Assembly (NCBI RefSeq): GCF_015244745.1
Contig: NZ_JABCQI010000001.1
Coordinates: forward strand, 248,001-312,000
DNA length: 64,000 nucleotides
Origin: Gluconobacter cadivus
Lineage (GTDB): Bacteria > Pseudomonadota > Alphaproteobacteria > Acetobacterales > Acetobacteraceae
Reading direction: 5' to 3'
Below, piece after piece: positions 43,491 through 52,511 of this stretch; the stretch's first letter is position 1, and every line of letters starts with the position of its first letter. The position numbers and the translations under genes are program-made. The notes under the pieces are model-generated. The model saw only the letters and a program-made list of their open reading frames with translations. It was not told the DNA's origin and did not search any database.

Positions 43491-44489
43491 ATGCACCGCC
43501 CGTCGCCCGGTTTTTCCCGCACCGCTCTGGAATCGGCCCGTCAGACCGTCTCCATCGAACGCAAAGGGCTGGAAGCGCTCGAACAGGCCCTCTCTGGCCC
43601 GCTCGGAGTTGCGTTCAGCGAAGCCGTTGACCGCATCGCAGAAAGTCGCGCGCGTCTGATCGTGACCGGAATCGGGAAATCCGGCCATATTGCCCGCAAA
43701 ATTCAGGCAACCCTCGCCTCTACCGGCACACCGTCGTTGTTTCTGCACCCCGCTGAAGCCGCACATGGCGACCTTGGGATGGTAGCGCCCGGCGATCTGA
43801 TCCTCGCTTTCTCCAATTCGGGCGAAACCGCAGAACTTGCCGCGATTCTGGCCTATGCCACCCGACAGAATCACTGCGTGATCGCTGTGACCGCCGTCGG
43901 CACCTCGGCCCTCGCCCGCGCCGCACAGATCCCGCTGGTCCTGCCCACCAGCGCAGAAGCCTGCCCGATGGGGCTGGCGCCAACGACGAGCACCCTGCTG
44001 CAACTGGCTCTGGGCGACGCGCTCGCCATCGCACTGTTGGAAAAGCGCGGTTTCACCGCCCGCGATTTCGGCGCTTTTCACCCCGGAGGGCTTCTCGGGG
44101 CGCGCCTGCGCCCGATCAGCGACCTCATGCATACCGGCGACGCCCTGCCCCTCGGACAGGGCAGCCTCCCGCTCCGCTCCGTCATTCTCGAGATGACACG
44201 CAAGTCATTCGGGTGCATGGGTGTCATTGATGACAATGGTGAACTTCAGGGCCTCATCACAGACGCCGATCTGCGCCGCGCCCTCTCCGGCGACCTCGAC
44301 GCGACCACGGCCGCGGACGTCATGAATCCCGCCCCCATCACTGCACGTGCCGACACGCTGGCACAGGACGTGCTGCATCTTATGAATCAGCGCGAACGCC
44401 CCATCACCAGCCTCTTCATCGTGGACACGGCACACCGCCCTGCGGGAATCGTCCATATTCACGACCTCCTGCGAAGCGGCCTGTCATGA
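43491..44489 (+). CDS. kdsD: D-arabinose 5-phosphate isomerase (KdsD/KpsF)
   Basis: Converts ribulose 5-phosphate to arabinose 5-phosphate, the first step to KDO of lipopolysaccharide. The SIS domain has RLIVTGIGKSGHIARKIQATLASTGTPS, FLHPAEAAHGDLGMV and SNSGETAEL. Two CBS domains follow (KSFGCMGVIDDNGELQGLIT; ERPITSLFIVDTAHRPAGIV). Of 332 residues, typical. Its stop overlaps the lptC start (ATGA), heading the KDO/LPS-transport operon. Confidence 0.95.
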   Translation: MHRPSPGFSRTALESARQTVSIERKGLEALEQALSGPLGVAFSEAVDRIAESRARLIVTGIGKSGHIARKIQATLASTGTPSLFLHPAEAAHGDLGMVAPGDLILAFSNSGETAELAAILAYATRQNHCVIAVTAVGTSALARAAQIPLVLPTSAEACPMGLAPTTSTLLQLALGDALAIALLEKRGFTARDFGAFHPGGLLGARLRPISDLMHTGDALPLGQGSLPLRSVILEMTRKSFGCMGVIDDNGELQGLITDADLRRALSGDLDATTAADVMNPAPITARADTLAQDVLHLMNQRERPITSLFIVDTAHRPAGIVHIHDLLRSGLS

Positions 44490-45262
44490 GCGACCCCACG
44501 CCCGATAATGGCGAACACCGCATCCGCCGGGAAGATTTCGACCCGAACCGGACAGAGAGTCTCGCCCGTCTCGACAACCTGCGCCGCGCCGCCTTCCAGC
44601 GGATCCGCCAAGCCCCCAATGCGCAGGAACTCGCCCGACGCCGCTCGCTTCTGGGATTTGCCAAATGGGCACTGCCAGGGCTCGCTCTCGTCCTCCTCAG
44701 TTCCATCGCGGCCTGGCCCGAGATTTCCCATCTCATGAACCAGAACCGCGCCGCCCTGAAGGAAATGGCCCGCCTGCGCGTGGAAAGCGGCAATATGGAA
44801 CAGGCCACCTATCGCGGCCTCGACGCCCATGACCATCTCTACATGATCACGGCCCGCACCACCCACCAGCAGGGCCCGGACCGCGTGGACCTGGTCGATC
44901 CGGTTGCCGACATCCAGCTTTCGGGCAATTCCTGGGCACATATCAAGGCTGATCGCGGCGTCTATATGCAGCACGAACAGACGCTCGATCTTGACGACAA
45001 CGTCGTGCTCTACCGCGACGATGGTTTTCTCCTGAATGGCCCCTCCGCCGATCTGGACCTCAAGGCGGACGTCATCGCCTCGCGGGACTGGGTCCATGCG
45101 GAAGGTCCGTTCGGCACGCAGGATGCCCAAGGCTATTTTCTGGACCAGCATGCGGGTATCATGCAGTTTACGGGACCCGGACTGACGGTCCGCAACGATG
45201 ACAACGGCCCTCCGAGTGCGGCGGCCCGCCTGCACCTGCAAGGACTGAAGACAGAGAAATGA
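44486..45262 (+). CDS. lptC: LPS export protein LptC
   Basis: A 258-residue bitopic inner-membrane protein of the Lpt bridge. About 53 cytoplasmic residues precede a single helix (FAKWALPGLALVLLSSIAAW). The periplasmic part is an OstA-like beta-jellyroll with MEQATYRGLDAHDHLYMITA, HIKADRGVYMQHEQTLDLDD and IMQFTGPGLTVRND. The N-terminal cytosolic extension is longer than in E. coli, as usual in alphaproteobacteria. ATGA overlaps join it to kdsD and lptA. Confidence 0.88.
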   Translation: MSDPTPDNGEHRIRREDFDPNRTESLARLDNLRRAAFQRIRQAPNAQELARRRSLLGFAKWALPGLALVLLSSIAAWPEISHLMNQNRAALKEMARLRVESGNMEQATYRGLDAHDHLYMITARTTHQQGPDRVDLVDPVADIQLSGNSWAHIKADRGVYMQHEQTLDLDDNVVLYRDDGFLLNGPSADLDLKADVIASRDWVHAEGPFGTQDAQGYFLDQHAGIMQFTGPGLTVRNDDNGPPSAAARLHLQGLKTEK

Positions 45263-46218
45263 CCCGCCGTTCCGCAGCCTTCCTTCCCCTCCTGATTGCC
45301 CTTCCTCTGGCTCTCCCCTCCGCTCCTGCCTATGCAGACGGGCTGGACATGTCTCACGGTGAAGCCGTGCAGCTTTTCTGGAAAAAGGAAGAAGTCTACG
45401 ACCGCAATGCCCAGACCGTGACGCTCACGGGCGGAGCGCGGGCCGTACGCGGGGATACGACGGTCGATGCGGACACGCTGATCGGATATCTGCGCAAGAA
45501 AGCACCTACTCCCGGTCAGCCCGCACCTGCGCCCACACCGGCCGACGGCAAAAGCGCCAACAGCAATGATCCGATGGGCGGTTCGCTTGAACTGTATCGG
45601 ATCGAGGCGCGCGGCAACGTCCATATCTACAACCAGACCGATCAGGGCTGGGGCGATCATGCGCTGTACGACATGGATCAGGGCGTCATGGTCATGACCG
45701 GCAAACATCTGAAACTGACGACGCCTCAGGACGTTCTGACGGCCCGCGACGTCATGGAATATCATTCTAAAACGCGCATGTCGGTTGGCCGGGGCGATGC
45801 GACCGTCACGACCAATGACGGCAAGCAGGTCAAGGCGGATGTGCTGGTCTCGTTCAGCAAACCTAACGACGCGCCTGCTCCGGGACAGTCTGCAAAACCG
45901 GGACAGGCGGCCGCAGATTCGTCCAACCCGATGGGTGGCGGTTCCTCGAAGCTCGACCGGGCCTATGGCTGGGGGCATGTCGTTCTGCGGACACCGACCC
46001 AGACCGCCACGGGCGATCGTGGCGTCTATGTTTTCGATACCCAGATCGCCCGCCTGATCGGCCATGTGCATGTCACGCAGGGGCAGAACCAGAACAATGG
46101 CTCGCAGGCCATCGTGAACATGAAGACCGGCATCGCAACCATGCTGCCGGGCACGGATTCTCCCATTCAGGGGCTCGTCGTGCCAAACGAGGCCAACAGC
46201 AGCCAGGCACCCAAGTGA
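45259..46218 (+). CDS. lptA: LPS transport periplasmic protein LptA (OstA domain)
   Basis: A 319-residue periplasmic protein with a signal peptide ending SAPAYA-D (about 27). Two OstA-type repeats are seen: VYDRNAQTVTLTGGARAVRG with VDADTLIGYLR, and LELYRIEARGNVHIYNQTDQ through MTGKHLKLTTPQDVLTARD. Pro/Ala/Gly-rich insertions (about 85-105 and 205-230) interrupt the fold, making it longer than the 185-residue E. coli protein. It bridges LPS between LptC and LptD. Overlaps lptB at GTGA. Confidence 0.88.
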   Translation: MTRRSAAFLPLLIALPLALPSAPAYADGLDMSHGEAVQLFWKKEEVYDRNAQTVTLTGGARAVRGDTTVDADTLIGYLRKKAPTPGQPAPAPTPADGKSANSNDPMGGSLELYRIEARGNVHIYNQTDQGWGDHALYDMDQGVMVMTGKHLKLTTPQDVLTARDVMEYHSKTRMSVGRGDATVTTNDGKQVKADVLVSFSKPNDAPAPGQSAKPGQAAADSSNPMGGGSSKLDRAYGWGHVVLRTPTQTATGDRGVYVFDTQIARLIGHVHVTQGQNQNNGSQAIVNMKTGIATMLPGTDSPIQGLVVPNEANSSQAPK

Positions 46219-46970
46219 CAGACAGCCATATCCCCTCTCAGCCGCCCGCAACCGGTCTGGTCGCAAGCGGTATCGGCAAGTCCTACAAGAAGCGCGCCGT
46301 CGTCAAAAACGTTTCGCTTCAAGTGCAGCGCGGCGAGGCAGTCGGCCTCCTCGGCCCAAACGGCGCGGGTAAAACGACCAGCTTTTACATGATCGTCGGT
46401 CTCGTTCAGCCCGATACCGGCACCATCACGCTGGACGGCGCGGACATCACGCAGCTTCCGATGTATCGCCGCGCGCGCCTCGGCGTTGGCTATCTGCCCC
46501 AGGAAGCCAGTATTTTCCGTGGCCTGAATGTCGAGCAGAACATCATGGCCGCCCTTGAGGTCGTCGAGCCCGATCCGGAAAAGCGGGACCTGATGCTCAA
46601 CGGCCTTCTGGCTGAATTCGGTATCACCCATCTGCGCCGCTCCCCTTCGCTGGCCCTGTCCGGTGGTGAGCGCCGTCGTCTGGAAATCGCCCGTGCGCTG
46701 GCCAGTCAGCCGAACTACATCCTGCTCGACGAACCGCTCGCCGGTATCGATCCGATCGCAGTCGGTGAAATCCGCGATCTTGTTTCGCATCTGAAGGATC
46801 GTGGCATCGGTGTGCTGATTACGGACCATAACGTCCGCGAAACGCTCGAAGTTATCGACCGCGCCTATATCATGCACGGTGGACAGGTGCTAATGGAAGG
46901 TACGCCGGAAGCCATCGTTGCGAACGAAGATGTCCGCCGGGTCTATCTCGGAGAGAATTTCTCGCTGTAA
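46215..46970 (+). CDS. lptB: LPS export ABC transporter ATPase LptB
   Basis: A 251-residue ATPase powering LPS extraction with LptFG (not in this window). Walker A is LLGPNGAGKTTSFYM, Q-loop/LptB-specific VGYLPQEASIFRGLNVEQNI, signature ALSGGERRRLEIARAL, Walker B YILLDEPLAGIDPIAV, and H-switch VLITDHNVRETL. The start is the GTG overlapping the lptA stop; no ATG is near enough to preserve the N-terminal strand. Confidence 0.96.
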   Translation: MTDSHIPSQPPATGLVASGIGKSYKKRAVVKNVSLQVQRGEAVGLLGPNGAGKTTSFYMIVGLVQPDTGTITLDGADITQLPMYRRARLGVGYLPQEASIFRGLNVEQNIMAALEVVEPDPEKRDLMLNGLLAEFGITHLRRSPSLALSGGERRRLEIARALASQPNYILLDEPLAGIDPIAVGEIRDLVSHLKDRGIGVLITDHNVRETLEVIDRAYIMHGGQVLMEGTPEAIVANEDVRRVYLGENFSL

Positions 46971-46979
46971 CATGCCGGG

Positions 46980-48296
46980 ATGCTTGTCCCGGGTCTGATC
47001 CAGCGTCAGTCGCAGTCTCTCGTCATGACGCCCCAGCTGCGTCAGGCGATTGCCCTGCTGCAATACACGCAGATCGATCTCGCCCAGCATCTGCGACAGG
47101 TCTGCGAAACCAATCCGCTCCTCATTCTGGAGCGCGGCGACACAGCGCCCGAACCTGCACCGTCTTCGGAAGAGTTTCACGACGACGACCCGGACCGCTT
47201 CACCACGGCCTCTGATCGCCCGGAAGCCGCAGCCCCGCTTCCATCTGCCCGGGACGATCTGATCCTCCAGATTCGCCTCTCTTTTCCTGCGGACGAACAG
47301 GATGCGGCACTGCATCTTCTGGACAGTCTGGATGAAAGTGGTCGCCTTCCCGTTTCGGTAGCGGATCTTGCAGGCGACCTTCGCATGGAGGCGACAAGGC
47401 TCGAAGCCATCCGTCAGAGTCTCATGCATTTTGAACCTGTCGGGCTTTTCGCCAGATCGCTTGAAGAATGTCTGGCGGCGCAGCTCCGCGTCCGCAATCG
47501 CCTTGATCCCGCGATGCAGGTTTTGCTCGATAATCTGGACCTCCTCGCACGGCGGGACTGGCGCAGGCTGCGCGAGAAATGCGCTCTTGAGCAGGACGAT
47601 CTGCTGGAGATGCTCACCGAGATTCAGGCGCTCGACCCGCGTCCCGGCCTGACCCTGCCACCGCCCGAGCCCCCCATCGAACCCGATCTGATCGTCCGGC
47701 CTAACGGCGCTGGCTTCCGTCTGACCCTCAACACGCGCCTGCTGCCGAAACTCCGCTTTGATGACACGATGCGCGCGCAGCTCGACGGGCGTACGGACGC
47801 TGGTAAGACGCTCCTTGCCTGTGCGGCAGAGGCCACGGCCCTGATCCGCGCGCTGGACAGCCGCAAGCAGTCCTTGCTTACGGTTGGCCGCGCCATTGTG
47901 CAGCATCAGGCCGATTTCCTGCGCGATGGTCCCAGCGCTCTGCGCCCGCTGACCATGCGCGACATCGCCGAGCGCACGGATCTGCACGAAAGCACCATCA
48001 GCCGCATCGTGAGCAGCAAATATATCGACACGCCACAGGGCACCGTCCCGCTCAAGCTATTTTTTTCTACAGCCCTGACGTCCGAAGACGGCACGTCCCA
48101 GAGCGCCCATGCGATCCAGCATCGTCTTCAGGCTCTAGTCTCGGCGGAAGGGGACAATGTTCTGTCCGACGATGCCCTGACGACCCTTCTGCAAAAAGAA
48201 GGCTTCTCCATTCAACGCCGCACCGTTGCGAAATATCGTGAGGGGCTTGGCATTGCGAAGTCCAGCCAGCGCAAGCGACTGCGACGCACGTCCTGA
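46980..48296 (+). CDS. rpoN: RNA polymerase sigma-54 factor
   Basis: A 438-residue protein. Region I, which interacts with activators, is QRQSQSLVMTPQLRQAIALLQ. The core-binding domain is preceded by an acidic stretch. The helix-turn-helix is DIAERTDLHESTISRIVSSK with YIDTPQGTVPLKLFF, and the RpoN box is QRRTVAKYRE (Q for the usual A at its first position). Directs nitrogen and other activator-dependent promoters. Its place after lptB is the standard alphaproteobacterial arrangement. No enhancer-binding protein or hpf homologue follows here. Confidence 0.95.
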   Translation: MLVPGLIQRQSQSLVMTPQLRQAIALLQYTQIDLAQHLRQVCETNPLLILERGDTAPEPAPSSEEFHDDDPDRFTTASDRPEAAAPLPSARDDLILQIRLSFPADEQDAALHLLDSLDESGRLPVSVADLAGDLRMEATRLEAIRQSLMHFEPVGLFARSLEECLAAQLRVRNRLDPAMQVLLDNLDLLARRDWRRLREKCALEQDDLLEMLTEIQALDPRPGLTLPPPEPPIEPDLIVRPNGAGFRLTLNTRLLPKLRFDDTMRAQLDGRTDAGKTLLACAAEATALIRALDSRKQSLLTVGRAIVQHQADFLRDGPSALRPLTMRDIAERTDLHESTISRIVSSKYIDTPQGTVPLKLFFSTALTSEDGTSQSAHAIQHRLQALVSAEGDNVLSDDALTTLLQKEGFSIQRRTVAKYREGLGIAKSSQRKRLRRTS

Positions 48297-48356
48297 CACT
48301 TCAAGCAGAACTGCAAGGCTTTGACAGGCTGGCAGGACTTCCCTTACGGAGCCTGA

Positions 48357-49691
48357 ATGTCTCGCGTTTCGCTGCCGCTCACTGAAATCCCCTGGAGACC
48401 TCCCGAACAGGCGCTTTCTGCCATGAAGGCTGCCCCCTGGGCCGCGTTTCTCGATAGCGGAGGCCCGGACACGGACGAACGGGCGCGTTGGTCCTTTCTG
48501 TGTCTGTCCCCTGCCGAGACCCTCGACTGGCAGGGGGAAAACCTGTGCAGGAACGGCGTGTCCGTAGAGGACGATGTCTGGACACATCTGCGCAGTATGG
48601 CCGCTGCCGCGCCCCGTTACCCAAAAGCGGAGGGCATCATTCCCTTTACGGGGGGGATGATCGGGATGGTAAGCTACGAAACAGGCATGGCACTTGAAAA
48701 CGTCCCGTCCCGTCATGTTTCTTCTGCGCCCAGACTGGTTGCGGCCTCCTTTACGGACGTACTGGCTTTCGATCGATATGAAGAACGCTGCTGGTGGATC
48801 AGCCAGACTGGAAACCCGGTCCCTGATCTGACCCAACCCGTTGTCCGCCCCACAGCACCCTCCCTGCACTTTGCGCCTGAACAGGCTCGGGATGTCTGGA
48901 CGGATGCGGTTCGCAGTATCGTCGGCTTCATTCGGGCCGGGGATATTTTTCAGGCCAATCTGACAATGCGCTGGGTTGCGAACTGTGCGGACGATTTCGA
49001 TGAACTGGCTGCCTATCGGACACTGCGCCAGACCTCCCCGGCTCCCTTCGGGGCGTATCTGAAAACACCGGATTTTTCGCTGCTCAGTGCGTCTGTGGAA
49101 CGGTTCATTTCACTCTCACAAAGTGGCCTGATCGAGACGCGCCCTATTAAGGGCACCATTGCCCTCGGACAAACTCTGGAAGACACAGCCTGGAACAGCC
49201 GGATACTGGCTGCGGACGAAAAGGAACGCGCCGAAAACCTGATGATTACGGATCTGATGCGGAACGACATTGGTCGTGTCTCGCAGATCGGCTCCGTCCG
49301 TGTTCCGCAACTCTCGAAGGTTGAGCAGTTTCCCCACGTCCTGCATTTGGTCTCGGCCGTTCAGGGACAGCTTCGACCCGAGCTGGACGCCATTGATCTG
49401 CTTCAGGCCACGCTTCCGCCGGGTTCCGTCACGGGGGCACCGAAAAAACGGGCCATGGAGATCATCGACCTGCTGGAATCCTCGGCCCGTGAGGCCTATT
49501 GCGGCAGCCTGTTCCGTATCGGGAATGACGGTGCGATGGACAGTTCCGTCATTATCCGCAGTCTGGCGAGATCGGGCGATACCGTCTCCGTCGGCGCAGG
49601 CGGCGGTATTACCGTGCTGTCAGATCCGATGCGGGAATATGAGGAAATGCTTCTGAAAGTCGCCCCGATCCTGAAGGCGTTTGAAGCATGA
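48357..49691 (+). CDS. pabB: aminodeoxychorismate synthase component I (PabB)
   Basis: Aminates chorismate to aminodeoxychorismate for folate synthesis. Chorismate-binding motifs in order are FTGGMIGMVSYETGM, IRAGDIFQANLTMRW, SVERFISLSQSGLIETRPIKGT (the PIKGT motif is typical of PabB-type enzymes), NLMITDLMRNDIGRVSQIGSV and LPPGSVTGAPKKRAMEII. Of 444 residues, typical. No glutaminase domain is fused, so pabA must lie elsewhere. The stop overlaps the start of pabC (ATGA). Confidence 0.9.
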   Translation: MSRVSLPLTEIPWRPPEQALSAMKAAPWAAFLDSGGPDTDERARWSFLCLSPAETLDWQGENLCRNGVSVEDDVWTHLRSMAAAAPRYPKAEGIIPFTGGMIGMVSYETGMALENVPSRHVSSAPRLVAASFTDVLAFDRYEERCWWISQTGNPVPDLTQPVVRPTAPSLHFAPEQARDVWTDAVRSIVGFIRAGDIFQANLTMRWVANCADDFDELAAYRTLRQTSPAPFGAYLKTPDFSLLSASVERFISLSQSGLIETRPIKGTIALGQTLEDTAWNSRILAADEKERAENLMITDLMRNDIGRVSQIGSVRVPQLSKVEQFPHVLHLVSAVQGQLRPELDAIDLLQATLPPGSVTGAPKKRAMEIIDLLESSAREAYCGSLFRIGNDGAMDSSVIIRSLARSGDTVSVGAGGGITVLSDPMREYEEMLLKVAPILKAFEA

Positions 49692-50494
49692 GTGCTATAG
49701 TCTGGCTCAACGGGCGCCTTCTGGACATTGCAGATGCCCATATTGCCCCGAATGACCGGGGTTTTCTGCTCTCTGATGGTCTGTTTGAAACAATCCGCGT
49801 TGCTAGCGGGCAGACGCCTCATCTGGCACAGCATCTGGCACGACTTGAAGAAGGGTGCGCAATTCTTCGCCTGTCTGCGCCGGATCGGACGCTGCTGGCA
49901 CAGGCCATATCCGACCTGCTCCGTGCTACGAATCTGTCAGACGGATCGCTGCGCCTGACGGTCACGCGCGGCACCGGACCGCGTGGCCTTGTGCCACCCG
50001 CCACGCCGCATCCGACAGTTCTCATTCAGGGCACGGCTTCTACAATGAGTGTGCCTGCTCCGGTCCGGCTGGGTCTCAGCCGCTACCGGCGGGACGGGGC
50101 TTCTCAACTGGCGCGTGTCAAATCGCTGGCCTGCCTGCCCTCCGTCATGAGCCGCATGGAAGCCGCCGCAGCAGGACTGGACGATGCGCTTCTTCTGGGA
50201 ACGACAGGGGCTGTTGCAGAAGCCAGTGCTGCGAACGTCCTGTTCTTGCGGAAGGGATGCTTGCAAACGCCCCCCATCACTGACGGCGCCCTGCCCGGAA
50301 CGTCCCGTGCCCGACTTCTGGACGGCGGCTTCTGCATGGAGGCCCGGCTTCTGCCGCAGGACCTCAAAACGGTGACGGGGGCTTGGCTGGTCAATGCGTT
50401 GTCACTAACCGCCGTTTCGAGCATCGACGGCCATGATCTGCCCCTGCACGCAGAACTGGACCGTCGATTGAGAGCGTTTCTGTTTCCTGCCTGA
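49688..50494 (+). CDS. pabC: class IV aminotransferase, probable aminodeoxychorismate lyase (PabC)
   Basis: A 268-residue fold IV PLP enzyme. IVWLNGRLLDIADAHIAPNDRGFLLSDGLFETIRV is the N-terminal signature in two parts. The PLP lysine lies in ARVKSLACLPSVM, and VAEASAANVLFLRKG holds the phosphate-binding turn. Genomic coupling to pabB by an ATGA overlap argues for 4-amino-4-deoxychorismate lyase giving p-aminobenzoate. D-amino-acid or branched-chain transaminase activity cannot be excluded from sequence. Confidence 0.85.
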   Translation: MSAIVWLNGRLLDIADAHIAPNDRGFLLSDGLFETIRVASGQTPHLAQHLARLEEGCAILRLSAPDRTLLAQAISDLLRATNLSDGSLRLTVTRGTGPRGLVPPATPHPTVLIQGTASTMSVPAPVRLGLSRYRRDGASQLARVKSLACLPSVMSRMEAAAAGLDDALLLGTTGAVAEASAANVLFLRKGCLQTPPITDGALPGTSRARLLDGGFCMEARLLPQDLKTVTGAWLVNALSLTAVSSIDGHDLPLHAELDRRLRAFLFPA

Positions 50495-50514
50495 ACCGCC
50501 CCCGCTGATTGCTC

Positions 50515-50877
50515 TTATTTCAGCGCAGCAATCGCCGTCATTTCCACGCGCCATTCCGGAACGGCCAGCTTTGCTTCAACCGTGGCACGGGCTGGTTTGC
50601 TGTCCGTGTCTAGCCACGCATCCCAAGCGCGGTTCATCGCCCCGATTTCCGAAATATCCGTCAGGAAGATCTGCACCGACAGGATCCGGCTCTTATCCGT
50701 TCCCAGCGAGGCCAGAAGCGCGTCGATTTGGCGCAGGATATCAACCGTCTGCCCTTCCGTATCGAGCGTGGCATCGTCCGCGACCTGACCGGCCAGATAG
50801 GCCAGCCCGTTATGGACGACGACGCCTGCAAGGCGCTGTTCTTCAAGGTGACGGGAAATATCGGCGTTTTTGCTCAT
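50515..50877 (-). CDS. RidA family protein (enamine/imine deaminase-like)
   Basis: A 120-residue RidA-fold protein, subgroup with HLEEQRLAGVVVHNGLAYLAGQ at the N-terminus and VQIFLTDISEIGAMNRAWD and PARATVEAKLAVPEWRVEM in the second half. The archetypal catalytic arginine of RidA lies in the xxRATVE segment, and PARATVEA retains it. Family members hydrolyse reactive enamines from PLP enzymes. Convergent with pabC and downstream of the DUF1150-Hsp20 pair. Confidence 0.88.
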   Translation of the reverse strand: MSKNADISRHLEEQRLAGVVVHNGLAYLAGQVADDATLDTEGQTVDILRQIDALLASLGTDKSRILSVQIFLTDISEIGAMNRAWDAWLDTDSKPARATVEAKLAVPEWRVEMTAIAALK

Positions 50878-50900
50878 GGGTGCGGATCTTCTGAAAGAGG

Positions 50901-51152
50901 TTACTGAAGAAGTGTCGGGATCATTTCATGCTCAAGGATGGCGTCGAGTGCGCTTTCCTCGTCTTCCGCAACGGCCATGGGTGTGCCGTCGGCAGCATGG
51001 ATGGCCACGAGCATTTCACCCTCATGCATGACGGATCTGACATAGGCGAGACGGGACATACCCAGCGTCAGAAGCTGCGGCCCCGTGATGCGGCGCAGAT
51101 CCGCAGGGAGTTTTTCGTCCGAACGATCACCGTTTTCGAAGGGATTGTTCAA
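50901..51152 (-). CDS. DUF1150 family protein
   Basis: An 83-residue protein. LTLGMSRLAYVRSVMHEGEM and IHAADGTPMAVAEDEESAL followed by ILEHEMIPTLLQ match the DUF1150 pattern. This small alphaproteobacterial family is repeatedly encoded next to Hsp20; its function is unknown. The start is a TTG with AAGGA 7-8 nt upstream. It is 83 bp downstream of hsp20 and probably co-transcribed. Confidence 0.85.
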   Translation of the reverse strand: MNNPFENGDRSDEKLPADLRRITGPQLLTLGMSRLAYVRSVMHEGEMLVAIHAADGTPMAVAEDEESALDAILEHEMIPTLLQ

Positions 51153-51235
51153 TTCAGGTTCCTTTTGGAGCCGCAGCGGCTTCTGCCACTCGGCCTTGGG
51201 TTCAGTCTGTAAAAATTGTAAGCGCGCGGCCGGTC

Positions 51236-51748
51236 CTATTCGTCGTCGATATCGCGCGCAGGACGCGTTGCGCGCCGGGTTTTCACGACAGGCGGCACCA
51301 CTTCGTGGTGAACCGTCGGAGCAGGTGCCGGACTCCTCCGCCCCTGCGAAATCGCAATCCGCTTGACCCGAACTTCGGGCTCGGGACGCAGAAGATCGAT
51401 ATGCAACAGGCCATTATCAAGCCATGCCCCGCCAATTTCGATGCCTTCTGCCAGCACGAAGGCTTTATGGAACTGCCGCGCCGCAATGCCACGATGCAGG
51501 AAAATGCGCCCCTGACTGTCATCCGTCTGACGCCCACGGATCACGAGCTGGTTGTCTTCCTGCGTGATCTGAAGATCGTCCATGACGAAGCCCGCAACCG
51601 CCAGCGTAATCCGCAGGGCCGTGGAGCTGAGCTGCTCGATATTGTAGGGGGGATAGCCATCCGACGTCGACTTGGCAGCACGCTCAAGCATCTGCTCGAG
51701 GTGATCGAAGCCGAGGAACATCGGGGACGTGAACAGGCGACCGGACAT
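51236..51748 (-). CDS. Hsp20 family small heat-shock protein
   Basis: A 170-residue ATP-independent holdase. A short N-terminal arm (FTSPMFLGFDHLEQMLERAA) precedes an alpha-crystallin domain from YPPYNIEQLSSTALRITLAV to GAWLDNGLLHIDLLRPEP. A Pro/Arg-rich tail then replaces the usual short I-x-I/V end: VKRIAIS acts as that motif. The ATG at 51748 has GGAGGAGG about 10 nt upstream, and is preferred over the longer frame from 51808. A heat-shock-type promoter is proposed at 51824-51851. Confidence 0.92.
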   Translation of the reverse strand: MSGRLFTSPMFLGFDHLEQMLERAAKSTSDGYPPYNIEQLSSTALRITLAVAGFVMDDLQITQEDNQLVIRGRQTDDSQGRIFLHRGIAARQFHKAFVLAEGIEIGGAWLDNGLLHIDLLRPEPEVRVKRIAISQGRRSPAPAPTVHHEVVPPVVKTRRATRPARDIDDE

Positions 51749-51823
51749 AGGGCGAGAGCCTCCTCCATGAGCGAGACGTAAAACAGAGCCAGTCCCATTC
51801 TGCGGCAACTGGCTGGTCCTACG

Positions 51824-51851
51824 ATATGGTGACCACCCCTACGGATGCAAG
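51824..51851 (-). promoter_or_regulatory. candidate sigma-32 promoter of hsp20
   Basis: On the minus strand CTTG (51851-51848) and CCATAT (51829-51824) are 18 nt apart, matching the spacing of CTTGAAA-(13-15)-CCCCATnT heat-shock promoters. This would give a leader of about 65 nt carrying a 7-bp hairpin (AGCCAGT/ACTGGCT). Confidence 0.45.
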
Positions 51852-51950
51852 CTCTGCTCTCAACCAAGCACGTGCAAAACCGACGTTAATGACATGTTGC
51901 TCTGCATGTTGCACTGGCATTTGACGCCCGTGCTCGCTACATCGCAGGGC

Positions 51951-52505
51951 ATGAGCGAATTCGATTTCCTGTCCGGCATCGACGATGTGCCGCCCACCCC
52001 GATCCTGATCGCCCCCCAGCCCGTGCTGCGGGAGGTCGCCCGTGAGGTCCGCCCCGAGGATATGGCCTTCATCCGCGATCAACTTCCGGGCATGTTTTCC
52101 GCCATGTACAAAGCTCCCGGCATCGGCCTCGCCGCACCGCAGGTCGGTCTTGGCATGCGCTTTGCTCTGGTGGACGTGGCCGAAGAAGACGCGCCGCGTG
52201 AGCCCATGCTGCTCATCAATCCGGAAATCGTTACGGATTCAGAGCAGATGGCGGCTCGCGAGGAAGGCTGCCTTTCGTTGCCGAACCAGTATGCCGAAGT
52301 CGTCCGCCCCGAATCGATCCGCGTGCGCTATCGCAACCTCGCGGGAGAGACGATCGAGCGTGATGCATCCGGCCTGCTCGCCACCTGCATCCAGCATGAG
52401 ATGGACCATCTCGATGGCATCCTGTTCGTCGATCACCTCTCGACGCTCAAGCGCAACATGATCATGCGTCGCCTGGCCAAAGAGCAGAAACTCGGAAGGC
52501 GCTGA
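51951..52505 (+). CDS. def: peptide deformylase
   Basis: Removes the formyl group from nascent N-terminal methionine. With the ATG at 51951 (184 residues) the three motifs are GIGLAAPQVG (57-66), EGCLSLP with metal ligand Cys107, and QHEMDH with His149, Glu150 and His153. An in-frame ATG at 51894 adds 19 residues lacking conservation. Followed within 7 bases by fmt, the enzyme that adds the formyl group, so the cycle is encoded as one operon. Confidence 0.94.
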   Translation: MSEFDFLSGIDDVPPTPILIAPQPVLREVAREVRPEDMAFIRDQLPGMFSAMYKAPGIGLAAPQVGLGMRFALVDVAEEDAPREPMLLINPEIVTDSEQMAAREEGCLSLPNQYAEVVRPESIRVRYRNLAGETIERDASGLLATCIQHEMDHLDGILFVDHLSTLKRNMIMRRLAKEQKLGRR

Positions 52506-52511
52506 CCCACA

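Noticed and set aside
50509-50545. GATTGCT/AGCAATC inverted repeat between pabC and ridA as a terminator
   Set aside because: The stem is only 7 bp with a 13-base loop and no T-tract, and it overlaps the ridA coding end. Not strong enough to call.
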